Counted from the stretch's first letter, positions 1 through 6,862 are shown. The stretch is DNA of 7,107 nucleotides from Candidatus Eiseniibacteriota bacterium (GCA_030638405.1 DAOWER010000281.1:1-7107), one strand, 5' to 3'. Notes: generated by a model from the sequence alone, not told the origin. Translations and numbers: made by a program.

Positions 1-2316
1 CGTGTTGATGATCGACATGTCGCGGGCGCCGACCAGCGACATGTGAAGCGTGCGCGGGATAGGGGTGGCGGTCATCGTGATGGCGTCCACCGATTCCCTC
101 ATCTTCTGAATGGTCTCCTTGTGCAGGACGCCGAACTGCTGCTCCTCGTCCGTGACCAGAAGTCCGAGGTCGCGGAACTTGACGTCCTTCTGCACGAGCC
201 GGTGCGTGCCGATGATGATGTCGACCTTGCCGTCGGCGACGCGCTCGAGGACCTGTTTCTGCTCCTTGGGGGTCCGGAACCTCGACAGGACGTCGATCTC
301 GACCGGATAGTCGGCAAGACGGTCCGTGAAAGTTGTGAGGTGCTGCTGCGCGAGAATCGTGGTGGGCACTAGCACGGCCACCTGCTTCCCGTCCATCACC
401 GCCTTGAACGCCGCGCGGATCGCGACCTCCGTCTTCCCGAACCCGACGTCGCCGCACACAAGCCTGTCCATTGGACGACCGGACTCCATGTCGCGCTTGA
501 TCTCGTCGGTCGCCCTGAGCTGGTCCTCGGTCTCCTCGTAGATGAACGAGGCCTCGAGCTCCTGCTGCCACACCACGTCCTCGCCGAACGCGTGGCCGGG
601 GCGCGCCTTCCGTGACGCGTAGAGCCTGAGAAGCTCTCGCGCGAGTTCGGCCACGGCCGCCTTGGCCTTCGCCTTGGCCTTCGTCCACGACGCGCCGCCG
701 AGCCTGTTGAGCCGCGGCTTTACTCCATCTTTCCCGACGTACTTCTGGAGACGGTCGATCTCGTCGGACGGAACGTAGAGCTTCCCTCCGTCCGCATAAT
801 CGACCACCACGCAATCGACCAGCCTCCCGTCGGCCTCGATACGGGCCATCCCAACGTACATCCCTATGCCGTGATTGATGTGTACGACGTAGTCGCCCTG
901 GACGAGCGCCTCGAAGCTCGATATGGGCGCCCCGCCGCGAAACTTGCGCCGCCTCCGCCTCCGGTACCTGTCGAAGATGTCGTGGTCGGTGTAGACGACG
1001 AGGCCGGCAGAAGGCAAAGCGAAGCCCTTCTCGAGGCTCCCGACCTCAAGGGCGACGTCCGTCGTGGCCTCTCCAAGGAGTTCGGACAGCCGCGTGGCCT
1101 GTCCCTTGTTGTCGCACATTATGAGGACGCGGTTGTCCCGCGATAGTTCTCCGAGCCGCGTCCTGAGAAGCTCGAGGTCGGAGCCGAACGACTCCTGAAG
1201 CCTGGTTTCGACGGTCCAGCGCTCGTGACCGTCGAGACGGGCCGGCGCAACGAGCCCGGAACTGACGATCGGTCTCTTGCCGACCCTCTCGACCAGTCTG
1301 TCGAACGGGACGAGGAGCGACTCAGGCTTGCACAGCGGCGCCTGCTCCCGCTTCGCGTGGTATATCTCCGCGGCCTCCAGGGAGAGTTGCTCCGCGCGGT
1401 CCCAGACCTCGTCCGAACGAACGATGAGCACGCCCGCCGCATCCGGCAGGTGGTCGATGAGTGTCTCCGTGTCCTCATTGATGAAGGGAAGGTACTGCTC
1501 CACGCCGTCGAAGTAGAAGCGTGATTCCAGCCCGTTCAGGAGGTGGTCCATGTCCTCGGAGTCGCCCGGGTGCGCTTCGCGCAGGCGCTGAGCGATCTCG
1601 CCGGTGCCTTCGCCCCGCAGAACGACCTCGCGTCTCGGAAGCACGGACGCCTCGCCGAGTTCACGGATGGAGCGCTGACTGTAGACGTTGAACTGGCGGA
1701 TCGACTCGATCCAATCGCCGTCGAGTTCGAGCCTGAGCGGGTCGTCGTATCCGAAGGGCAGAAGGTCGATGATGCCCCCGCGCACGCTGAAGTCGCCCGA
1801 TTCCTCCACCATGCGCACGCGCTTGTAGCCGAGGTCAATGAGCGACCGGGCGAACGCGGCCAGGTCGAGCGTCGTTCCGCTGGACAATCTGTGCGTTACG
1901 TCGGTCAGGAGGCTCCTTGATAAGGTCGTCTGCATGACGGCCTTCGGCGTGGTGACGACGACGAAGGGCTCCCCGGCCGCCAGGCGCGAGAGCGTCAGAA
2001 GTCTGGACTCCGTGATGGTCGCGAGGGGAGAGCGCCGCTCGTAGGGAAGGGTCTCCCACTCACTGAAGAGCTGGACACTGTCCTCCCCAAGGAACGTAGT
2101 GAGGTCGTCGCAGATGTGCTCCGCGTCCGAGAAGGTCGGGGCTATCACGACCCAGACGTGCGGAAGCTCCCGCGCGAGCACCGCCGCCAGGAGTGACTTC
2201 GAGGAACCAAGCAGCCCGCTCACCCAGAGCCTGCGCCGACCGCCTTTGACGCTCTCGGCGATGTCACGGAACGGTTCCGCTCCCCGTGCTATGTCGACGA
2301 TCCTGCGTCCGGGCAT
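1..2316 (-). CDS. mfd: Transcription-repair coupling factor Mfd (N-terminal 772 residues, runs off the left edge)
   Basis: Mfd is an ATP-driven DNA translocase that binds RNA polymerase stalled at lesions, displaces it and recruits UvrA. The frame is open for all 772 codons to base 1. Residues 1 to about 330 are the UvrB-like module, with a degenerate Walker A (GLLGSSKS, K40), WETLPY near 87-92 and RGGIIDLLPFG from residue 179. The CarD-like RNA-polymerase-interacting domain begins near 474 (GDYVVHINHGIGMYVGM). The RecG-like motor follows, with Walker A GDVGFGKT at 622-629, DEEQ at 723-726 and TATPIPRTL at 749-757. These positions are close to those of E. coli Mfd (about 1150 aa), so roughly 350-400 residues are missing: the second motor lobe and the C-terminal regulatory domain. 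The ATG is the only plausible start, because an in-frame TGA lies at 2334-2332 and a GAGG sits 8 bases upstream. Same strand as the MoxR/BatA genes, 110 bases after batA. Confidence 0.98.
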   Translation of the reverse strand, partial: MPGRRIVDIARGAEPFRDIAESVKGGRRRLWVSGLLGSSKSLLAAVLARELPHVWVVIAPTFSDAEHICDDLTTFLGEDSVQLFSEWETLPYERRSPLATITESRLLTLSRLAAGEPFVVVTTPKAVMQTTLSRSLLTDVTHRLSSGTTLDLAAFARSLIDLGYKRVRMVEESGDFSVRGGIIDLLPFGYDDPLRLELDGDWIESIRQFNVYSQRSIRELGEASVLPRREVVLRGEGTGEIAQRLREAHPGDSEDMDHLLNGLESRFYFDGVEQYLPFINEDTETLIDHLPDAAGVLIVRSDEVWDRAEQLSLEAAEIYHAKREQAPLCKPESLLVPFDRLVERVGKRPIVSSGLVAPARLDGHERWTVETRLQESFGSDLELLRTRLGELSRDNRVLIMCDNKGQATRLSELLGEATTDVALEVGSLEKGFALPSAGLVVYTDHDIFDRYRRRRRRKFRGGAPISSFEALVQGDYVVHINHGIGMYVGMARIEADGRLVDCVVVDYADGGKLYVPSDEIDRLQKYVGKDGVKPRLNRLGGASWTKAKAKAKAAVAELARELLRLYASRKARPGHAFGEDVVWQQELEASFIYEETEDQLRATDEIKRDMESGRPMDRLVCGDVGFGKTEVAIRAAFKAVMDGKQVAVLVPTTILAQQHLTTFTDRLADYPVEIDVLSRFRTPKEQKQVLERVADGKVDIIIGTHRLVQKDVKFRDLGLLVTDEEQQFGVLHKETIQKMRESVDAITMTATPIPRTLHMSLVGARDMSIINT

Positions 2317-2324
2317 GTGGCTGT

Positions 2325-2328
2325 CCTC
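2325..2328 (-). promoter_or_regulatory. Ribosome binding site of mfd
   Basis: GAGG in the transcribed sense, 8 bases before the ATG at 2316. The in-frame TGA at 2334-2332 leaves no room for an earlier start, so this site and the ATG fix the N-terminus of Mfd. Confidence 0.7.
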
Positions 2329-2348
2329 AGTTCAACGCGGGCCTGCAG

Positions 2349-2427
2349 GCGTGTCGGGCGCTCCCCCTTGGGGCTCGGGCAGTCCGCTCCGCGGACTGAC
2401 TCGCCCTGCGGGGGACGCCCAACACGC
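2349..2427 (-). repeat. Long imperfect intercistronic palindrome, copy A (batA/mfd gap)
   Basis: The 79-base element folds almost end to end. The outer arms are 2349-2367 and 2410-2427 (GCGTGT, one mismatch, GGGCG, one bulged C, TCCCCC). Bases 2368-2374 then continue against 2403-2409 with one mismatch and two wobbles. An internal loop (2375-2379 against 2399-2402) separates this from a perfect 8-bp apical stem, CAGTCCGC 2380-2387 with GCGGACTG 2391-2398, closed by a three-base loop. Its right end overlaps the first base of the batA stop complement. The core (2371-2382 and 2396-2406) matches copy B at 5591-5678, in the same orientation. No T tract follows the hairpin in the transcribed direction, so a plain intrinsic terminator is unlikely. 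An mRNA stabilising or processing element, or a REP-like dispersed repeat, fits better. Confidence 0.75.
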
Positions 2428-4565
2428 TAACCGAACCGTGGCCGTGCGAGGTACATCTCCACGGCCAGAAGCGCGAGTGCGATGTAGAGAAACGCGCGCC
2501 ATAGCTCGCGCCCGTACCTCGCCTGCAGCACTTCGTCCTCCAAGCGCGCGCCACGCTCTATGAACGTCTGGGGGAGCGGCGACAGGAACTCTTCAATCTC
2601 ATCTCGATTGGCAGCCGCGAGGTCGGACTCGCCCGGGTCCACGTTGACGGCTCCGAGCGCCGCCGTTCGTCCGCCCGCGTGGAAGCGGTAGATCCCCCGC
2701 TCGGCGACGCGCTCGACGGCGGCGGAGGGGGCGCCCGTCGGCCTGAGCTCGGCGGTCAGGGTACGTCCGCCCGGCGTATCCACCTCCACGCGTCCCGCCG
2801 GGGATTCGCCGAGCCATGCGACGAGGTCCTCCCCGACCGTGGCTGACGCTGGACGCGAACTCGCCCGGGACAGCCGCTCGACCAGCCGGTGCATGAGCGG
2901 CACGATGAACCCGCTTCGCGGCAGGTCGTTCCAGGAGGGATCGATGCCCGTCATGAGGACGGCGACCTCGCCTCTCGGCAGGGCGGGGTCCGACGCCGCG
3001 CCGCCCGCAACCGTACGGCTGAGGACGAGCGCCGGCCCTATACCCGGCAGCTCCAGGACCTCCTCGACACTGGCCGCGCGCACATCGAACGCGCGCCGCA
3101 CCACCATGTCGTCGATCAGACGCTCACCGAACACGAGCCCGTCAAGCAGAGGGTGCCCCTGCAGGGCGGGCGCGATCCGCACACCCTCGGGCCGCTCCAC
3201 GGGTGCCCTGATCTCGACCCCAACGACTTCCGGAAGCAGTCCGGCGTTCCAGAAGCGAACGTCCGTTCGGTTCCCGAGCACGATGAAGACACCCCCGCCG
3301 TCGACGACGTGCCGCCTCACCCACCGCTCGGCGTCGTCATCCAATCTTCCCACGTCGGCGAGGATAACCACGGGGAATCTGTCGTCGTCCTGGTGTGACA
3401 GCGCGTTCATCGGCACCACGGAGACCGAGAACTTCCTCCTCTCGGTCGTCGGGTCAAGCGCCCGTTCGATGTAGTCGGCGTCATCGAGCCCTTGAGCAAG
3501 GTCGGGTCGGACCAGCAGAACCTCGGTAAGCCGCGCCGCCGGGATCACGAAGAAGCACCTGTTGTCGGCGTCGAGAGCATCAGGCGGAAGCTCGACCCAG
3601 CCCTCGTGCCACTCGGACTCGTCCACCGTCACCGCGAAACGCGCGACCGCGGACGCGCCGCGCTCGACGTTGATTCCGGCCTGTCCCGCCTGCTCCCCGT
3701 CGACGAAGAGCTTTACCAGAACCTCGCCGCTCCGGCGATCATAGCTGGACACGCGCGCGGTGACGGAGAAGAGGCCAGCCGTGCCGCCGTGCTTCCGCTC
3801 GACGTCTACGGACGAGAGCCCGAGGTTCGCGGTGGGGCCGTCGAAGGGCAGCAAGTACGCCCGCGGGCCATCGTCGCTTCCCCGAGCCTCGGTCCCGCCC
3901 TCCGGAACTCCCACTCCCTGAGATGAGCTGTCTCCGGCCGGACGTGTCCAGCCGGTGCGCTGCAGGTCGCCGAGCACGTAGAGCTCGCGATTGAGATTCC
4001 TGGATGCCCCGAGCAGGCCGAGCGCGAGATCCACTGCCCCCGAGTAGTCGGTGCCGACGTCCCTCGCCTCCATCGCGTTCACCGCCTCCAGCAGGACATC
4101 CGGACTGAACGTGCCTTCGCCGAGCACCGCGCGGGCGGGGTCGCCCGCGGCCACCAGAAACGCCTGGTCCCCGTCGTCGAGAAGGCCTGCTATCTCACGC
4201 GCGGCCGCCCGTGCCTCCGAGAGAAGGTCGCCCCCACCCGGGGCCCTCGTCATGCTTGCGCTGTCATCGACGACGATGGCCACCGAGGTTCTGGCGTGTG
4301 CGCCGCCGCCCGCGAGCGTCCCTTTGAGGGTGGGGCGGGCGAGAGCCAGCGCCGCGGCGAGTATGATGAGGCTCCTGACGATAAGCAGCAGGATCTGCCT
4401 GAGGCGCACGCGCCTGATCCGTTTCCGCTCGAGCTCTTTGAGAAACCGAAGCGAGCTGAAATCGACCGTCGAGACCCGCCGTCGGCTGATGAGGTGGATC
4501 AGGAGCGGCAGCAGCGCCGCCAGTGCCGCAAAGAGAAACGCGCCATTCAGGAAGGTGAAGTTCAC
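2427..4565 (-). CDS. BatA-like membrane-anchored VWA domain protein (aerotolerance regulator N-terminal family)
   Basis: The 712-aa protein is probably held in the inner membrane and is thought to act with the MoxR ATPase and DUF58 protein encoded upstream. Residues 1-80 match the BatA N-terminal family: a hydrophobic helix at about 6-26, HLISRRR, FSSLRFLKELERKRIRR, a second helix at about 57-75 and ALARP. The VWA domain follows at about 92-205, with metal-site residues D100, S102 and S104 (DDSAS), a candidate T172 (GTDYSG) and D200 (VLGD). Residues 250-335 look like a beta-rich domain. Residues 345-565 resemble the class I glutamine-amidotransferase-like fold common in these proteins, including VVDGGGVFIVLG at 420-431 and WND..RSGFIVPLMHRLV at 545-562. 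A final hydrophobic helix at about 689-706 ends in ARPRFG. The start is GTG with AAGGAG five bases upstream. The stop is TAG. No binding partner or substrate can be read from the sequence. Confidence 0.93.
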   Translation of the reverse strand: MNFTFLNGAFLFAALAALLPLLIHLISRRRVSTVDFSSLRFLKELERKRIRRVRLRQILLLIVRSLIILAAALALARPTLKGTLAGGGAHARTSVAIVVDDSASMTRAPGGGDLLSEARAAAREIAGLLDDGDQAFLVAAGDPARAVLGEGTFSPDVLLEAVNAMEARDVGTDYSGAVDLALGLLGASRNLNRELYVLGDLQRTGWTRPAGDSSSQGVGVPEGGTEARGSDDGPRAYLLPFDGPTANLGLSSVDVERKHGGTAGLFSVTARVSSYDRRSGEVLVKLFVDGEQAGQAGINVERGASAVARFAVTVDESEWHEGWVELPPDALDADNRCFFVIPAARLTEVLLVRPDLAQGLDDADYIERALDPTTERRKFSVSVVPMNALSHQDDDRFPVVILADVGRLDDDAERWVRRHVVDGGGVFIVLGNRTDVRFWNAGLLPEVVGVEIRAPVERPEGVRIAPALQGHPLLDGLVFGERLIDDMVVRRAFDVRAASVEEVLELPGIGPALVLSRTVAGGAASDPALPRGEVAVLMTGIDPSWNDLPRSGFIVPLMHRLVERLSRASSRPASATVGEDLVAWLGESPAGRVEVDTPGGRTLTAELRPTGAPSAAVERVAERGIYRFHAGGRTAALGAVNVDPGESDLAAANRDEIEEFLSPLPQTFIERGARLEDEVLQARYGRELWRAFLYIALALLAVEMYLARPRFG

Positions 4566-4570
4566 AAGCT

Positions 4571-4576
4571 CTCCTT
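4571..4576 (-). promoter_or_regulatory. Ribosome binding site supporting the GTG start of the BatA-like gene
   Basis: AAGGAG in the transcribed sense, five bases before GTG at 4565. It supports a GTG start, and the encoded MNFTFLNGAFLF begins exactly where BatA N-terminal domains normally begin. Confidence 0.7.
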
Positions 4577-4587
4577 CGTGCCCGTCG

Positions 4588-4631
4588 CCCGGGACGTGCC
4601 CGTGGCCCCGGACGTGTCCCGGGTCCGGGGC
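4588..4631 (-). other. Two overlapping, mutually exclusive hairpins in the DUF58/batA gap
   Basis: One stem pairs GCCCCGGAC (4605-4613) with GTCCGGGGC (4623-4631), nine perfect pairs with a nine-base loop. The other pairs CCCGGGAC (4588-4595) with GTCCCGGG (4616-4623), eight perfect pairs with a 20-base loop. They share bases 4605-4613 and 4616-4623, so they cannot form fully together. The region also carries a diverged direct repeat around GGACGTG (4592-4598 and 4610-4616), which may be how the two pairings arose. The Shine-Dalgarno sequence of the next gene lies 12 bases beyond the structure and is not inside either stem. A role in translation or mRNA processing is inference. Confidence 0.55.
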
Positions 4632-4640
4632 GGACGGCTC

Positions 4641-4659
4641 GCGCGCTCCGTGAGAGCGC
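4641..4659 (-). other. Hairpin directly behind the DUF58 stop codon
   Basis: GCGCGCTC (4641-4648) and GAGAGCGC (4652-4659) form an eight-position stem with one mismatch around a three-base loop. It overlaps the first base of the stop-codon complement at 4659-4661. There is no T tract downstream in the transcribed direction. Like copies A and B it abuts a stop codon, but it lacks their shared core sequence. Confidence 0.5.
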
Positions 4660-5558
4660 TACCCGAGCCGCTTGCGCTTCTCCAGATAGGAGAAGAGAGC
4701 GCGGTCGTACGGTGTCGACGTCAGCACGGGCACGTAGTCAATCCTGCTCTCGGCGCACTCGCGCTTCAGCGTTGTCTTCCAGCGCTCAACCGCGTCCACG
4801 TAATCGCCGCGAATCGAGAACGGTTCTGTGGTCATGAGCTCACCCGTTTCCATGTCGCGGAACGTCGCGTCAGTTTCGAAGCGGAACTCCGCCTCTTTGG
4901 GATCGAGCACGTGGAAGACGATGACCTCGTGCTTGAGGTGCCGGAAGTGCTTCAGTCCGGGAAGCACGCGAGCGGGGTCGTCCAGTAGATCGGACACCAG
5001 AATGATAAGCCCGCGCCTTCTTACGCGCCGCGCCAGCTCGTGAAGCACAACGCCGATGTCGGTCTCGGCCGAAGCCTCCGCCCGGTCGAGTGCCGCAAGC
5101 AGCGTGTGCAGCTGCGTCGGGCTCGATCTCGGGGCTATGAACTCGCGGACGGCCTCGTCGAAGACCATGAGTCCCACGGAGTCCTGCTGCTTGAGCATCA
5201 GGTAGATGAGCGCGGCCGACAGGTAGCGCGAGTACTCCAGCTTCGAGACATCTTCAGACCCGTACTCCATCGACCTGCTGGCGTCGAGCAGGATGTAGCC
5301 CCGGAGATTGGTTTCTTCCTCGTACTCCTTGATGTAGAACCGATCGGTCTTCGCGTAGACCTTCCAGTCGATGTGCTTCAGCGCGTCTCCCGGCATGTAC
5401 TGACGATGCTCCGCGAACTCAACGCTGAAGCCCTTGTACGGACTCCGATGCATACCCGTGACGAAACCCTCGACGACGAGGCGCGCGCGCAGTTCCATCG
5501 TCGCGAGCTTCGACACGACCGCGGGGTCGAGAAATCGTCTGTATGACTCGTCGGGCAT
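4659..5558 (-). CDS. DUF58 domain protein (VWA-like fold), partner of the MoxR ATPase
   Basis: The 299-aa protein is probably cytosolic, since no membrane segment is visible. Residues 47-83 carry the DUF58 signature: EFAEHRQYMPGDALKHIDWK, followed by YAKTDRFYIKEYEEET. The VWA-like part contains all expected metal-site positions: D92, S94 and S96 in LLDASRSM, T166 in ETDIG and D190 in LVSDLLD. The length fits the short DUF58 class without N-terminal membrane helices. DUF58 genes usually sit directly behind moxR genes, as here, and the products are believed to work with the AAA+ partner. I chose ATG 5558 (MPDES) over the in-frame ATG at 5576. GAGG lies six bases before 5558, inside the would-be extension, and MPDESYRRFLDP looks like a normal family N-terminus. 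The stop is TAG. The 93-base spacer before the BatA-like gene is strongly structured. Confidence 0.95.
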   Translation of the reverse strand: MPDESYRRFLDPAVVSKLATMELRARLVVEGFVTGMHRSPYKGFSVEFAEHRQYMPGDALKHIDWKVYAKTDRFYIKEYEEETNLRGYILLDASRSMEYGSEDVSKLEYSRYLSAALIYLMLKQQDSVGLMVFDEAVREFIAPRSSPTQLHTLLAALDRAEASAETDIGVVLHELARRVRRRGLIILVSDLLDDPARVLPGLKHFRHLKHEVIVFHVLDPKEAEFRFETDATFRDMETGELMTTEPFSIRGDYVDAVERWKTTLKRECAESRIDYVPVLTSTPYDRALFSYLEKRKRLG

Positions 5559-5564
5559 CGTCGT

Positions 5565-5568
5565 CCTC
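5565..5568 (-). promoter_or_regulatory. Ribosome binding site that decides the DUF58 start
   Basis: GAGG in the transcribed sense, six bases before ATG 5558. The alternative ATG at 5576 would place this site inside the coding sequence and has no comparable site close upstream. Confidence 0.65.
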
Positions 5569-5590
5569 TGATGCATCCACGTTGGTCAAT

Positions 5591-5678
5591 GCGCGCCTGT
5601 CCCCGGCCATTCCCCCCGGGCTCCGGCAGCCCTCAACTGGGCTGAGTCGCCCGGAGGGGAAGACCGGGACCGGCGCGC
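5591..5678 (-). repeat. Long imperfect intercistronic palindrome, copy B (moxR/DUF58 gap)
   Basis: The 88-base element begins one base past the moxR stop codon. The outer stem is GCGCGCCTGTCCCCGG (5591-5606) against CCGGGACCGGCGCGC (5664-5678), with one mismatch and one bulge. After a small internal loop, CCCCCCGGGC (5612-5621) pairs with GCCCGGAGGGG (5649-5659). A second internal loop (5622-5626 against 5645-5648) leads to the apical stem CAGCCC (5627-5632) with GGGCTG (5639-5644) and a six-base loop. The core (5618-5629 and 5642-5652) matches copy A at 2349-2427: 11 of 12 and 10 of 11 positions agree, in the same orientation. Stem sequences outside the core differ, yet pairing is kept. No transposase or clear target duplication is visible. 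Confidence 0.75.
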
Positions 5679-5679
5679 T

Positions 5680-6690
5680 CTAACTAGCGTCCGCCACCAA
5701 GCGATCGACGACGTCCGACGCAGACACGCCGTCGGCCTCGGCGTTGAAGTTCGTGACGATGCGGTGGCGGAGGACGGGCTGAGCGACCGCCTTGACGTCC
5801 TCGGTCTCCGGCGCGAACTTGCCCCTGAGAATCGCGCGTGTCTTCGCTCCCAGCACCAGGTACTGCGACGCTCGCGGGCCGGCGCCCCAGCTTACCCAGT
5901 CCCGGATGTAGCCGGGCGAGCCGTCAGTGGGGCGTGTGTTTCGGGCGAGGCGGACCGCGTAGGCCAGCACGTGGTCCGGCACGGGCACCCGCCGGACGAG
6001 CTTCTGGAGCCTGATGATGTCCTCGCCGGTTAGAATGACCTTGAGGTCGGGGACGTAGGCGCTGGTTGTCGATTCCACGATCTCCCGCTCTTCCTCCTCG
6101 CTCGGGTAGCCCACGTGGACGCTGAACATAAAGCGGTCGAGCTGCGCCTCTGGAAGTGGATACGTTCCCTCGAGCTCGATTGGGTTCTGCGTGGCCAACA
6201 CAAAGAACGGAAGGTCCAGTGAGTACGTGTTCGCTCCGGCCGTTACCTGCTTCTCCTGCATGGCCTGGAGCAGCGCGGCCTGGGTCTTGGGCGGTGTGCG
6301 GTTGATCTCATCTGCGAGCACCACGTTCGCGAACACCGGCCCAGGTATGAACTTGAAGCTGCGGGCGTGGGTCGCCGGGTCCTCCTCGATGATGTCCGTC
6401 CCGGTTATGTCGGACGGCATGAGGTCGGGCGTGAACTGGATGCGCTTGAACCGAAGATCGATGACGCCCGCCAGCGTGCTGACCATCAGGGTCTTCGCGA
6501 GCCCCGGCACACCGATGAGCAGGCAGTGCCCGTCCGCCAGTATGGCCATCATGAGCTCGTCGATCACCCGGTCCTGCCCGACGATCGCCTTCCGTACCTC
6601 CCCGAGTATCGCGGACCGCGCACTGGCCAGCGCCTCGATGGCCTCCAGATCTCCCTTCCCCTCGCGGGGCAGTCCACCTTCTGAGCTCAT
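5680..6690 (-). CDS. MoxR-family AAA+ ATPase
   Basis: The 336-aa cytosolic ATPase is of the MoxR group, thought to act as a chaperone for metal insertion or complex assembly together with VWA proteins. Visible motifs are Walker A GVPGLAKT (60-67, K66), Walker B VVLADEIN (123-130, D127 and E128), RTPPKTQAALLQAMQEKQVT (131-150), sensor 1 ATQNP (166-170), EGTYPLPEAQLDRF (174-187, R186 in the arginine-finger position) and the sensor 2 segment WGAGPRASQYL (268-278). The length is normal for the family. The start is ATG 6690 with GAGG six bases upstream. The stop is TAG. The DUF58 gene follows 121 bases later, and the gap holds palindrome copy B. It is probably the first gene of the transcription unit. 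I give no symbol because the family has many paralogues and the exact subfamily cannot be settled by eye. Confidence 0.97.
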   Translation of the reverse strand: MSSEGGLPREGKGDLEAIEALASARSAILGEVRKAIVGQDRVIDELMMAILADGHCLLIGVPGLAKTLMVSTLAGVIDLRFKRIQFTPDLMPSDITGTDIIEEDPATHARSFKFIPGPVFANVVLADEINRTPPKTQAALLQAMQEKQVTAGANTYSLDLPFFVLATQNPIELEGTYPLPEAQLDRFMFSVHVGYPSEEEEREIVESTTSAYVPDLKVILTGEDIIRLQKLVRRVPVPDHVLAYAVRLARNTRPTDGSPGYIRDWVSWGAGPRASQYLVLGAKTRAILRGKFAPETEDVKAVAQPVLRHRIVTNFNAEADGVSASDVVDRLVADAS

Positions 6691-6825
6691 CGTCTTCCTC
6701 GTTTCTGATGGGAGCCGCAGTGGCTCTCGGTTCCGTCGGAACGCGAATGGCGTAGCATGAATGCACCTAGCCGCCGCGCCGGGCCGTGTGCACGCCCCCG
6801 CGCCGCGGTTGTGTCATTTGAGAAT
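6691..6825 (-). other. Leader of the moxR operon; no promoter can be called
   Basis: This should contain the promoter and 5' leader of the moxR unit, but I see no convincing -35/-10 pair. It does contain a ribosome binding site (GAGG, 6697-6700) and several small palindromes: GTTCCG-T-CGGAAC at 6730-6742, GCAT-GA-ATGC at 6755-6764 and CGTG-TG-CACG near 6785-6794. Any of these could be an operator, but nothing identifies a regulator. An open frame reaching back to 6766 out of phase with moxR is a shadow. Confidence 0.35.
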
Positions 6826-6862
6826 CCCGGACCGCACGCATCTTCGACACATGCGGTCCGGG
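6826..6862. terminator. Strong hairpin upstream of moxR, possible terminator
   Basis: CCCGGACCGCA (6826-6836) and TGCGGTCCGGG (6852-6862) form 11 perfect pairs around a 15-base loop. The minus strand continues ATTCTCAAAT and the plus strand TCAGTTTAG, so the T content is weak on both sides. It may stop read-through from the beta-helix-like gene into the moxR operon, but it lacks a canonical T tract. Confidence 0.4.

Noticed and set aside
664..684. Short GGCCTTCGCCTT-type repeat within mfd
   Set aside because: It encodes the normal TKAKAKAKA helix after the RNA-polymerase-interacting domain and needs no other explanation.
871..2059. Several plus- and minus-strand open frames of 70-125 codons
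   Set aside because: They overlap the continuous, motif-rich Mfd frame and show no family features.
2349..2427. Copy A as a simple Rho-independent terminator of the BatA-like gene
   Set aside because: The stem is strong, but the transcribed sequence after it is GC-rich with no T run, and a related structure sits in the middle of the operon after moxR.
2839..3474. Plus-strand open frame of 211 codons, with an overlapping one at 2889-3398
   Set aside because: Both are antisense to the middle of the BatA-like gene. They are rich in Ser, Arg and Pro and have no recognisable domain.
4296..4988. 230-codon plus-strand open frame
   Set aside because: It lies antisense across the end of the DUF58 gene, the structured gap and the start of the BatA-like gene, all clear family members. 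Its composition (charged, low complexity) is typical of a GC-rich shadow.
5559..5576. Six-residue N-terminal extension of DUF58 (ATG at 5576)
   Set aside because: It would place the GAGG site inside the gene. The ATG at 5558 has correct spacing.
5872..5886. Sensor 2 segment WGAGPRA instead of WGASPRA in MoxR
   Set aside because: The arginine is kept, and the glycine variant is, to my knowledge, common in MoxR proteins, so this is not a defect.
6308..6766. 152-codon minus-strand frame beginning upstream of moxR
   Set aside because: It is the +1-type shadow of moxR, rich in Arg and Gly. The MoxR frame contains every AAA+ motif and has its own ribosome binding site.
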